NCBI GenBank assembly: GCA_017528345.1
Contig: JAFXOX010000081.1
Span: forward strand, 28,754-92,753
Length of the DNA stretch: 64,000 bases
Origin: Desulfovibrio sp.
GTDB lineage: Bacteria > Desulfobacterota > Desulfovibrionia > Desulfovibrionales > Desulfovibrionaceae
Reading direction: 5' to 3'
Shown one piece after another: positions 1 to 7,348 of this stretch. Both the position numbers and the translations under genes were made by a program. How positions within the stretch are numbered: the stretch's first letter is position 1; every line of letters begins with the position of its first letter. Below the pieces are notes generated by a model. The model had not been told where the DNA came from and searched no databases. It saw only the letters and a program-made list of their open reading frames with translations.

Positions 1-124
1 AGAGACACAACGATCAGCTTGTGCTTGACGAGAAATGAGCTGTGTGCCTCAAGGAAAGCTTTCCACAAAATGCGCTCGTCGTTATGTTGATATTTCGAAG
101 CGGCCTGCCATACCATTACTTTAG

Positions 125-760
125 TCAATGAGTTACGCAAACAGAGCCTTTTGATATGCCTGTCCATATCAAAAATTTTTTTTGTATGGCGAGGTATTCA
201 GAATAGTTATCCTCCAGAATTCTTATGAAATCGTCGCTGAATTTCTCCCAGTATGCGGATATTACGGCAGTAAAATTATGTTCGAATTGGTTTCTACTTT
301 TTTTGAGGCTGATGCCGCATTCAGATAGAAATGACCGTGTTTGGTTAATGAGTTCAGTGCGGTTTCGTACAAGACGTTCACGTCTTGACAAATAGTGCTT
401 CATTACCTGCTGGCCAATTGTCTTCACTGTAACGAATCGTGTTCCGGGATGCATCAGGGCCTTACAGATGGCTTTATCATCAGCGGCATCAGTCTTATTA
501 TGATGCCCTAAAAACGCTTTAACCCGAATAGGCTGTATAAGTTTTGCTTCGTGACCTAATTCGATCAGGGTTCGTGCCCAGTGATGAGCTGTTCCACATG
601 CTTCAATGCCAACCATGCAAGGCGGGAGGTTGGCAAAAAACAGAATTAGCTGCTTTCTTGTAAGCTTACGATTGGCAAGCGCGCGTCCCTTTTTGTCAGC
701 TAGGAAAACCTGAAATACGTTCTTGGCAATGTCCAAACCAATGTAGTACACTTTCTCCAT
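125..760 (-). pseudogene. IS110-family transposase, N-terminal part, frameshifted
   Basis: The N-terminal DEDD-type catalytic domain of an IS110/IS1111-family recombinase is clear: YIGLDIAK near the start, GIEACGTAHHW, and KTDAADDKAI give the acidic residues in the usual order. The start at 760 is chosen because TAGGAGAC lies about 8 bases before the ATG; the frame is open further upstream but has no better start. The frame ends at 125. A run of eight T on the plus strand (176-183) marks the likely lesion: shifting by one base there restores a helical continuation (KKIFDMDRHIKRLC). The C-terminal Transposase_20 domain is not recognisable in the remaining bases to the window edge. It is therefore a broken or edge-truncated element. 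It sits inside an older IS5-family remnant. Confidence 0.8.
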
Positions 761-850
761 GACCCGGTCTCCTATTTTCTGGCGTATCACAATGATTGCC
801 TGTGGCACTTCTTGATGCCGGTGAGCGTATCGCTCCTTGGGGGCCGGGTC
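761..850 (-). mobile_element. Left end and leader of the IS110-family element
   Basis: This short stretch lies between the transposase start and the interrupted IS5-family remnant, so the element boundary should fall near 845-860. It contains a small perfect hairpin (GAGCG-ATA-CGCTC, about 822-834) and a G-rich block followed by a C-rich block. IS110-family elements encode a guide (bridge) RNA in a noncoding end, either before or after the transposase depending on the subgroup. At about 90 bases this leader is short, which would fit a subgroup with the RNA on the other side. Assignment of an RNA here is not supported beyond position. Confidence 0.35.
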
Positions 851-1098
851 TATCCCCTCACCTTGTAACCATGTCTACGTCCTTTTGCCCTTCTTGAGCC
901 ACGCCGCTTCCGTGTCGTCTGAATGAGAGACCATTACCCGCGGATCTGTATCCGGCTCAGCTCTGTCCTCGGAAACGACTTCAAGTGTCGTCCGAGGACG
1001 CCGGGACGATTCAACAACTGTTGCGTCAACACTGACGCCCTGTCTGAAATCACCCTTCTTGAGTAACTGGCCAAGAACCTGTAGGCATGAAAAGTGAG
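850..1098 (-). pseudogene. IS5-family (DDE) transposase fragment
   Basis: Reading the minus strand from 1098 gives an open stretch with SVDATVVESSRRPR, then SHSDDTEAAWLKKGKRT. This is the typical context of the first DDE aspartate (VDAT) and the W-KKGK-YGYK segment of IS5-family transposases. A TAG at 877-875 interrupts it, and a one-base shift restores RHGYKV up to 850. Both ends are missing: the 5' side abuts the LprI-like gene and the 3' side abuts the IS110 element. A different frame of the same bases encodes an unrelated 61-codon stretch that I regard as spurious. Confidence 0.65.
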
Positions 1099-1100
1099 CT

Positions 1101-1751
1101 TCACCAATTTAAACCGCATTTTTCATCTTTCGATGGGTTCGCGAAACTGATGACTTTAATCTCACCTAAAATGTCATAATCTACAAGTATGCTGCATTTG
1201 TCCTTATTGTCTTCCGCTCTCTTTAATATATTATTTACATCTTCATGCTGCTTTTTGTCTTCTGAAGAACACAGCAATATCCATATGTCGTATTCATTTT
1301 TATTTACATATAGTTTTGTATATAGATAATAAGCAGTATCTTCTGCATATCGACTTTCTGTTTGTTCAATAACTTGTCCTGTTATCGTTATAGGCAGGTA
1401 ATTATTTTTAACATATTCTTTATAGAGAATAAGTTCAGCAATTCTATCCTTAGTGTAAGTAGTAAAATTAGGAATGTCTGCTGTACCGTTTTCATTTACA
1501 TAGTTTGCGTCGCGTTCTTTTAGCCAATTTCGTTGATTATCAAGTAATTTTTGCTTCTTGTCTTTGTTTTGTATTAAAGAATTTAATTGTTTCCATACGG
1601 CATTTAGGTCTTTTTCCGCTTGCACAAATTCTGGAGATAATTGTTTGCACCGTGCATATTCTTTGTCTGAAATTGCGCAGGCATTATTTATAGGAAGCAT
1701 TGCAGAAATAACAAACAAGCAAATGAAAATACATGATAAAATTTTATTCAT
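1101..1751 (-). CDS. LprI-like (DUF1311) secreted protein
   Basis: The 216-residue protein starts with a signal peptide ending around NACA (about residue 26). The mature start has the DUF1311/LprI pattern: DKEYARCKQ, an amphipathic helix with WKQL, and LLDNQRNWLKERDA. LprI-family domains bind periplasmic partners, and some inhibit lysozyme. The C-terminal ~100 residues are not part of that domain and are unassigned. Base composition is clearly more AT-rich than the flanking genes, suggesting separate acquisition. The stop at 1101 touches the IS5-family remnant, so the C-terminus could be altered by that insertion. A paralogue lies at 3532-3906. Confidence 0.7.
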   Translation of the reverse strand: MNKILSCIFICLFVISAMLPINNACAISDKEYARCKQLSPEFVQAEKDLNAVWKQLNSLIQNKDKKQKLLDNQRNWLKERDANYVNENGTADIPNFTTYTKDRIAELILYKEYVKNNYLPITITGQVIEQTESRYAEDTAYYLYTKLYVNKNEYDIWILLCSSEDKKQHEDVNNILKRAEDNKDKCSILVDYDILGEIKVISFANPSKDEKCGLNW

Positions 1752-2190
1752 TATTTACTCCTAGTTTGTAAGAATTTGAATATACAGAGGTGCTAACGAA
1801 AATACGAACAGAAGAATAGCTAATGCGGCCTCTATGGCATAACAGTTTCCCTCGTGCTATTAAAGGCGGCCTGTAGCTGCATTCCCAGCAGCCCATCTAT
1901 CACTCGGAAGGGGAGGGGAAGCCGGTTGCGACCGGGGACAGATAGGGTGCGCTCTGCGTTGATCCGTGGAGTGCGGAGCAACAGCGAAAAAAGTAATGCA
2001 AAATTCTGCCCATTTGTCAACCGAAACTCACAAAACGCTATGCTCCCCTATGAAAGAGCCCAAAACCGCATTTTTTATCGAATGCATGAGCGGTTACTAA
2101 AAATGAGGTACGTTCCCAGCCCCCCGTTTACGGTAATGCCGCAGTCATCCACCTTGAACGCGTGCTGGAACCGGGCATCCACAAAGAGGA
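1752..2190. other. Gene-free stretch
   Basis: About 440 bases between the LprI-like gene and the next terminator. Short open frames exist on both strands, but none has a ribosome-binding site or a recognisable motif. I see no RNA gene or repeat here. Confidence 0.4.
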
Positions 2191-2213
2191 AAGCCCCCGG
2201 CAATGCCGGGGGC
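2188..2213 (-). terminator. Rho-independent terminator after the 2233-2976 gene
   Basis: A perfect 9-bp stem GCCCCCGGC/GCCGGGGGC with a 3-base loop, followed on the minus strand by TTTCC. It lies 20 bases after the stop of the secreted-protein gene. Confidence 0.8.
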
Positions 2214-2232
2214 ATATTATGCGGCATAATGC

Positions 2233-2976
2233 TCACTTCGCGACTTGCTCGGAGTACTGGCGCTTCCAAGCCCCCGGAGCTTCCCCCGGTGTGAGCTCGA
2301 GGCGGAACGTCGACGGCTTCTTATGCTCATCGTGATCGATAAATTCCTCGACGACATCTCCTGTCAGGACAAAGCCGTCGCCCTTCGGCTCGATCTTCTT
2401 CAGCTCGGCACTAGTGGGCGCGTCGCCGAGCCCTTCGATACTCACGAAGTATCCCTTATCATTGAGAAGGGTCTCACCGAGAAACTCGTCGCCTTTCGGC
2501 GCGACGTGCTTCGTGATACGATGCCCGGTATAGCGCAGGGCACCTATCTCGACGGCCTGACGCGTAATGAAGCAGGTGTAGCTTTCGGAAAGCCCTTTGA
2601 ATGCGTTCGGATTTTCGTGTCGAAACAAGACGCTGTTTGCCGGCACGTCCGTCCCGTTGACACTGAACATAGCTGCAGTTTCGGGCAAGGGCTGCTTACC
2701 CTCTTCCTTGCGCGTATCTTGCGCGATGTTGAACTCGTTTTTCGTTTCAAAGCAGCCAAACAACGCTGCCTTGATGACGTTCTGCGGCTTCCCCTCATAA
2801 TCCGATTCGCCTTTCAACTCCAAATAGGAAGCAATTGTCTTCGTGTCCTTCAGCAGGCGCTTCGCGTCGTCCTGCGACAGGTCGGCAGCCATGACGGACG
2901 TTGACATCGCCAACGAGAGCAACAACGTCATAATTGACAGCAAGGGCCGTGATTTTATGATGCCTGACGTTTTCAT
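2233..2976 (-). CDS. Secreted protein of unknown function
   Basis: The start at 2976 is set by AAAGGAG about 7 bases upstream; the frame is open further upstream but without a site. The 247-residue product has a signal peptide (hydrophobic segment MTLLLSLAMSTSVMA, cleavage near AA-DL). The mature protein is acidic/basic mixed, with two cysteines (FGCFETK, YTCFITR) that could form a disulfide. No family is recognised. It is one of three small exported proteins in this region, next to the LprI-like genes, and ends in a strong terminator. Confidence 0.7.
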   Translation of the reverse strand: MKTSGIIKSRPLLSIMTLLLSLAMSTSVMAADLSQDDAKRLLKDTKTIASYLELKGESDYEGKPQNVIKAALFGCFETKNEFNIAQDTRKEEGKQPLPETAAMFSVNGTDVPANSVLFRHENPNAFKGLSESYTCFITRQAVEIGALRYTGHRITKHVAPKGDEFLGETLLNDKGYFVSIEGLGDAPTSAELKKIEPKGDGFVLTGDVVEEFIDHDEHKKPSTFRLELTPGEAPGAWKRQYSEQVAK

Positions 2977-3127
2977 GGGGTACTCCTTTTGTGTTGTAAG
3001 TAATGAAGCGTGAAAAGACAGGGACGAAATCTTGGCGGAACCACAAGACATGTGAGGAACGACCGTCGAAGCGTCCGAACAGGGAGATGACGGTGGCCTC
3101 ACCGGACTTGCGGTTGTCAAAGGCCGC

Positions 3128-3436
3128 CTAAATACTGTTTCGATCATACAGGGGGGCATCGCAGTCTAACGACCTCCGCAAAGTCGTCCATCCATCATGG
3201 TCCTTGGCTTTCACGTAAGCGCCATTATCGATGAGGAGCTTCGCGATGGGCATAGTATCTGTGATCGCGGCAAAAGACAACGGCGTGAAGTCTAAAGTGG
3301 CCTTCACGTCTACGCCTTGGGCGATACTATTCTATACGGCCTCAAAATCCCCGACGTTTGCCGCATCGAAAAAAAGGCGTGAACCTGCGCCGTCAGCAGC
3401 AGCGTTGCCAAAGAATAAATGATCCCCCTTCAGCAT
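3128..3436 (-). pseudogene. Ankyrin-repeat protein, broken by an internal TAG
   Basis: From ATG 3436 (AGGAAG about 9 bases upstream) the frame reads through RLFFDAANVGDFEAV, meets TAG at 3334-3332, then continues in the same frame with DFTPLSFAAITDTMPIAKLL, IDNGAYVKAKDHDGWTTL to a stop at 3130-3128. Ankyrin hallmarks are visible (TPLSFAA, AKLLIDNGA, KDHDGWTTL). About 100 codons, one to two repeats, so it is also shorter than a working ankyrin protein. The single nonsense codon replaces the residue before NSIAQGVDV. Ankyrin proteins of this kind often contact host proteins or act as immunity proteins; nothing here decides. Confidence 0.65.
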
Positions 3437-3531
3437 TTTGACGACTTCCTTTCTCTTCTATACTCAAAACAGAAAAAAGCTTTCACATTGGAGAGACTTG
3501 CGAACCGTCATAAACGCCCTCATTTAGCCTT

Positions 3532-3906
3532 TCAATGGACGATAAGCTCTTCGTCTGGAGTATAGCTGACAAAAGAGTCCAGGTATTTCGCGCGGGCTCG
3601 CGTCACCTTAGCATAAGCCTCACTCCTGCTCATACCGCGATTTATCAGGGCCTGAGCCTCTTCGTCACGACCGGAAGCGACCCATTCGCGCTGGGAGTCG
3701 AGCATTTCCCGGGGCCACATGCCTTCCTTCCTGTTTTTGATGATTGTCCTTATGCGCTTCCATGCGGTGGAAAGCTCGGCCTCCGCTCGACGGTATTCTG
3801 GCGAGGTCTGAAGCATCTCCTTATATTCCCTGTCAGACAGCGCAAATGCGCCGGAAGCAGACAAAATAACTGCCATCAGACCTGCCGCCAAGGCAATTCT
3901 TCCCAT
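3532..3906 (-). CDS. Small LprI-like (DUF1311) secreted protein
   Basis: A 124-residue protein with a signal peptide (AALGLMAVILS-type hydrophobic core ending at AFA-LS). The mature part starts SDREYKEMLQ and carries TAWKRI and MLDSQREWVASGRDEEA, the same layout as the LprI-like protein at 1101-1751 (SDKEYARCKQ, WKQL, LLDNQRNWLKERD). AAGGAG lies 5-6 bases before the ATG. It lacks the long C-terminal extension of its paralogue and uses more GC-rich codons. The role is probably periplasmic; lysozyme inhibition is known for the family but not shown here. Confidence 0.7.
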   Translation of the reverse strand: MGRIALAAGLMAVILSASGAFALSDREYKEMLQTSPEYRRAEAELSTAWKRIRTIIKNRKEGMWPREMLDSQREWVASGRDEEAQALINRGMSRSEAYAKVTRARAKYLDSFVSYTPDEELIVH

Positions 3907-3999
3907 TTTTTTCTCCTTGTTTCCCTTGTTGTTAGGTGCGGCAATAGTGTTTCAGCCTGGAGGCTTTGAAAAGGGCGTTGCAGAAATGATCCATCGGGT

Positions 4000-4771
4000 T
4001 CATTTCGCATGCTCCAGTTTGTCCAGCGGCGGAGAAGCATCAAAGTTTTCTTCTGGGCCGAGGGGACAGGCGAAGTTGCGGAGGACGAAAGAGTTCTTGT
4101 CCATCACAACACCCGTATAGTCCAGAACGCTGCCTTCAGGGATATATTCTGTCCCCTTGCCGTAGAAATTTTTGCGTCTTGATCCTGCAGACGCTCATCT
4201 TTCCTTGAATCGTGGTCGACCATTCGCCATTCCATTCGGCCTGCATTCCGGGATTCACTTTCAGCCATTCCGCCAGAACCTCGGGACAGCGCTTCCTCGC
4301 ATGGTCGTTGCCCCAGATGGGGCCGCCCTCGATCTCGATGAATGCGTCACCCGCCGACATCCCCTTGTCATGGATGTCGATTCTGCCCGGATATCCCGCG
4401 AAGATTCCTCCGTAAACATGGAATGAGTGCAGAAGCCGGCTTTTCTTCCTTTGCACGATGCCGTCGAAAATCAGCTTTCCGGATGGATCAAAAACCCTAA
4501 TGTTCTTGTCCATGTCGAACATCTCATCGTTTATGTTAATGTAGAGCGCGTCATAATCGGATTTCCGGATGGTTATCGAATTCCGCCCGTAATCGAAATC
4601 AACGACGGCTTCCTTTCCGCGCTGCGCTTCTTCGATGTCGACTTCCAGCTGGTACATGTGATTCCGCGGGACCTCTTCCTGGCGCCAAACCACATGTTCA
4701 GGATGCGGATTGCGCCTGAACCTGCTCATCCACGGGATGGCCGCCGCATCTTCCTTGTCCATCCAGTGCCG
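4000..4771 (-). pseudogene. C-terminal remnant: hydrolase tail plus MVL-type mannan-binding domain
   Basis: No start or ribosome site: an in-frame TAG lies at 4774-4772 and the protein begins mid-domain with HWMDKEDAAAIPWM, RNPHPEHVVW and MYQLEVD. This resembles the strand-rich region closing certain secreted alpha/beta-hydrolases. After GYPGRIDI comes GGPIWGNDHARKRCPEV and WNGEWSTTIQGKMSVCRI, which fits the MVL mannan-binding lectin repeat (GPxW-ND-A-K-CP, W-G-W-T-V-G-MSV). At the five-T run 4169-4173 (plus strand) the frame shifts; restoring one base continues NFYGKGTEYIPEG to a stop at 4002-4000. So it is truncated at the front and frameshifted near the end. Lectin part: fairly sure; hydrolase part: moderately sure. 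Confidence 0.6.
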
Positions 4772-4817
4772 CTACGCTTGAGGGTGGCGCCCATGCGGGC
4801 GCCGTGGAAAAGAAATC

Positions 4818-4849
4818 GCAAAAAAGGCCACGCCGTGAAAGGCGTGGCC
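4818..4849 (-). terminator. Rho-independent terminator after the AlpA-like gene
   Basis: Perfect 9-bp stem GGCCACGCC/GGCGTGGCC with a 6-base loop, followed on the minus strand by TTTTTTGCG. It lies about 100 bases after the stop of the gene at 4949. Confidence 0.8.
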
Positions 4850-4948
4850 GAAAGACAGGCGGCGCGCTAGCCCACTCCCCACTCCGCTACGCTCCGGGAC
4901 AAGCGCTATGTGCCGCCGGAAACGGTGAGGCCCTGCGGGCTTCGGGAA

Positions 4949-5602
4949 CTATTTTTGCCATGGCCTTGCCGTCGTCTCGTGCCGCCGGACATACGCCATG
5001 ATGTCATCTTCGTGCCAGACGGTGGATTTAGCGGATAATCTGATTCCTTTCGGGATCTCGCCACGTTGGGCAAGCGCCCAGAAATGAGACTTCGAGCAGC
5101 CGAGCAGTGCGGCGGCCTCCTTGGCGTGCAGCATCCGCTCTGCGGAACGGGCGGGCTCGGCCTGCGCCGGCCTCGGCGGTGTCACGGCCGGCTCGCGCCT
5201 GCCGCACTGCTGAATCGCCTTGATGTAATCCGGATTCTCCTTCTCGAGATGCAGGACATCGCCGAGGAGAAACCAGAGGAAGTCCTGCAGCATTGGGTCT
5301 CCGTTTTCGTCGACCGTCTCTTTGCCGCAGTCCGATGCCACCGGGCGGTTGCGCGCGTCGCGAACTTCCTGATGGAATTCATGCACTCTGACGAAGCGCA
5401 GCTCTCCGCGCCGCATGGGATGCAGATACATCGTCTCCTTGTCGGGCGTTCCGCTCGACGGGATCTCGATCTCGTACGGCGTCAGACCGTCAGGGTCGTT
5501 GATGAGACGCTCGATTTCATAGAGGGGTGCGTGCGGCCATCGTTTGATGACTGCCCAGATGGACAGGCACTCGGCAATCGGGTAGCATTTTCCGTGTTCC
5601 AT
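4949..5602 (-). CDS. AlpA/excisionase-like DNA-binding protein
   Basis: A 217-residue protein. The C-terminal ~60 residues form an AlpA/MerR-type winged helix: MLHAKEAAALLGCSKSHFWA, then RGEIPKGIRLSAKSTVWHEDDIMAYV. The N-terminal ~120 residues are unassigned, rich in acidic residues, and separated by a proline-rich linker (TPPRPAQAEPARSAE). Such proteins regulate prophage or island excision. The start at 5602 is preferred over 5638 because the promoter (5610-5638) overlaps the longer frame, so the transcript should begin at or next to the 5602 ATG. No ribosome-binding site precedes it, consistent with leaderless translation. Confidence 0.65.
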   Translation of the reverse strand: MEHGKCYPIAECLSIWAVIKRWPHAPLYEIERLINDPDGLTPYEIEIPSSGTPDKETMYLHPMRRGELRFVRVHEFHQEVRDARNRPVASDCGKETVDENGDPMLQDFLWFLLGDVLHLEKENPDYIKAIQQCGRREPAVTPPRPAQAEPARSAERMLHAKEAAALLGCSKSHFWALAQRGEIPKGIRLSAKSTVWHEDDIMAYVRRHETTARPWQK

Positions 5603-5609
5603 GGCCGGA

Positions 5610-5638
5610 ATTATACCGCAGGCCGCGGGCATTGCCAA
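5610..5638 (-). promoter_or_regulatory. Sigma-70-type promoter predicting a leaderless mRNA
   Basis: On the minus strand TTGGCA (5638-5633) and TATAAT (5615-5610) are separated by exactly 17 bases. Only 7 bases separate the -10 box from the ATG at 5602, so transcription should start on or beside the start codon. Confidence 0.65.
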
Positions 5639-5818
5639 GAAAAACGTTCTGGGCTAAAATGCTCGCCCTCTGTTTTCGGGTCGCCGTCCGATCCGAAACG
5701 GCACCTTTTATCTCTGTTGGTAAATTTGTAGGTAACAAAAAAGTTATGAAAATTTTTTTATAATGAATTTCAAATAGATATCTTCTACTTTGAAAACCTG
5801 AATTGACCTGATTAAAAA

Positions 5819-5854
5819 GCCCTCTGAATAAGCTTCAGGGGGCTTCTCGTTTTT
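5819..5854. terminator. Bidirectional Rho-independent terminator
   Basis: Stem GCCCTCTGAA/TTCAGGGGGC (one G-T pair) with a 5-base loop; T-rich tails on both sides (TTCTCGTTTTT on plus, TTTTTAATC on minus). No gene is recognised immediately before it on either strand. Confidence 0.6.
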
Positions 5855-6248
5855 GCCAATCGATTGGAACGTAGGGATTCCTGGTGCAGCTATCGAGCGG
5901 CCTTAAAACTCTGTAAGGCTTTCTTCATTGAAACCTACCGCACGCAAAAGTATCAAGGTATGTTTGTAGTACTAAAGAAACAGGAAATGCCAATTCCTTC
6001 GCCATTTTCTTTGCTGCTTAGTTGTTCTAGACATTATCTATGTATTGCAAATGCTATCCACTGGTCTCTGAATCGAAGTTCACTTCTTTCGTTCAACAAC
6101 CACGGACTTCCATAGTCCATGTAGCTGTTTAGCGTCACAATGGTCAGGAGCGCTAGTTGTCTGCCAAGCCTAACACTGATTTCTTTGAGGTTTTGCCATG
6201 AAAACGAACTACCTAAGCCCTATTTGCGCCATGCTTCGCAAAAGCATG
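5855..6248. other. Gene-free stretch
   Basis: An 83-codon plus-strand frame starts at 5864 but has neither a ribosome site nor protein-like composition. No repeat or known RNA is recognised. Confidence 0.35.
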
Positions 6249-6504
6249 TAAGATCTTTTTCGTAATGGTTGTATAGATAGGAAGAGAGAGGATGCTTTTG
6301 ACAAGCTGTGCTTGGCACAAGAGAGGTGCACGAGCGCTGAGGTCACACCTTTGGAGGCTGAGCAAAAGACTATCACAAAGCGATCCCCAGAGGATGGGGC
6401 GCTAAGTAAGGCCAAGCCAGATAAGGCTTACGCCTTGCTCCTCAGACTCGTCCACATATCTGCTCTTTGCTGTGTTACCTGAATACGGTAACGCAGCTTT
6501 TTTT
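6249..6504 (+). ncRNA. Candidate structured noncoding RNA
   Basis: No convincing frame crosses this region, yet the plus strand folds into several consecutive helices: TGTGC-TTG-GCACA; AGGTG/CACCT; GCG-AT-CCCC/GGGG-CGC; AAGGC with inner AGCC/GGCT and closing GCCTT; and a long-range pairing GAG-G-CTGAG/CTCAG-A-CTC. It ends in a strong intrinsic terminator at 6469-6504. I tested it by eye against RNase P, tmRNA, SRP RNA, 6S and common riboswitch signatures and saw no match. The 5' end is a guess. It lies convergent to the hyf operon, so it is not that operon's leader. Confidence 0.35.
6469..6504 (+). terminator. Rho-independent terminator of the candidate RNA
   Basis: An 11-bp stem GCTGTGTTACC/GGTAACGCAGC (one G-T pair), 7-base loop, followed by seven T. 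The minus strand has no T-run, so it acts on plus-strand transcription. Confidence 0.8.
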
Positions 6505-6588
6505 GGGTTCTCAGAGCAGGTAATCTCCAGACGCTAAGATTTTCCACCGAGATCTTTCAGAGCGTACGCGATCGCTCTATTACCATTC

Positions 6589-7344
6589 TTAGCGGTTTTT
6601 CTGCAGCTCAAGAAGTCCTGCGAGGATACTCCAGGGATTGGGAGGGCAACCTGGGACAAAGAGATCCACAGGTATTTCTTCGGGAATGCCGCCAAGGCAC
6701 TGGGAGCTTGTGGCAAAGAGCCCGCCGGATATGGCACAGGAGCCCACAGCAATAACAATGCGTGGGTCAGGCACGGCGCGGTAGGTGTCAAAGAGGGCCG
6801 GGGCCATATTCTTAGTCACAGGGCCAGTGACAAGGATGCCGTCGGCATGTCGAGGTGAGGCCACAAAGTCAATGCCAAAGCGGCCAAGATCGTAGAGGAG
6901 GGTGCCGAGCACATTGGTGTCGGCTTCACAGGCCGCACAGCCGCCGCAGCTGACCTGGCGCAACTTGAGAGAGCGGCGGAAGAGGGGTTTTGTGAGAGCT
7001 TGAGGAGTGGGAAAGGCTGCGCTATCGCCTGCTTTGACAAGAAGTGCCTTACGATCTGCGCTGGCAACGTGGTAGTTGCGGCCAAAGGCTATGGCCTTTT
7101 GCGGGCAGCATTGGGCGCAGGCGCCGCAGAAGGTGCAGCGGCCAAGATCAATAGCCGGGTGGCCATCGATGTGTTGTATGGCCTCAGTTGGACAGAGATC
7201 CTGGCAGATATGGCAGTTTGCGCAGTTGATGGCCTTGATCTCGGGTCTTCCTTTGAATCTGCCCGGCAGAAACGGTTCCTTGGCCGGAAAGTCGAGGGTG
7301 CGGTATTTTTGATGAAAGCGCTCTTTGATAATGCCAAACATCAT
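6589..7344 (-). CDS. Hyf/Ehr complex: ferredoxin-NuoB fused subunit
   Basis: The 251-residue protein fuses two subunits normally separate in Hyf (HyfH and HyfI). Residues about 35-105 hold two [4Fe-4S] motifs, CANCHICQDLCP and CTFCGACAQCCP. The rest is a NuoB/hydrogenase small-subunit domain with CGGCAACE, GSCAISGG and PGCPPNP, the ligands of the proximal cluster. It should pass electrons between a soluble donor and the large subunit on the cytoplasmic face. The start at 7344 lies 4 bases after the hyfG stop; the frame is open further upstream, but that part overlaps hyfG out of frame. Last gene of the operon. Confidence 0.85.
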   Translation of the reverse strand: MMFGIIKERFHQKYRTLDFPAKEPFLPGRFKGRPEIKAINCANCHICQDLCPTEAIQHIDGHPAIDLGRCTFCGACAQCCPQKAIAFGRNYHVASADRKALLVKAGDSAAFPTPQALTKPLFRRSLKLRQVSCGGCAACEADTNVLGTLLYDLGRFGIDFVASPRHADGILVTGPVTKNMAPALFDTYRAVPDPRIVIAVGSCAISGGLFATSSQCLGGIPEEIPVDLFVPGCPPNPWSILAGLLELQKNR

Positions 7345-7348
7345 AGCC

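Noticed and set aside
934..1119. A 61-codon minus-strand frame
   Set aside because: Out of frame with the recognisable IS5-family sequence in the same bases.
2245..2904. A 219-codon plus-strand frame
   Set aside because: Antisense to a signal-peptide gene with a good ribosome site and terminator.
4427..4870. A 147-codon plus-strand frame
   Set aside because: Antisense to the lectin-domain remnant; no motif.
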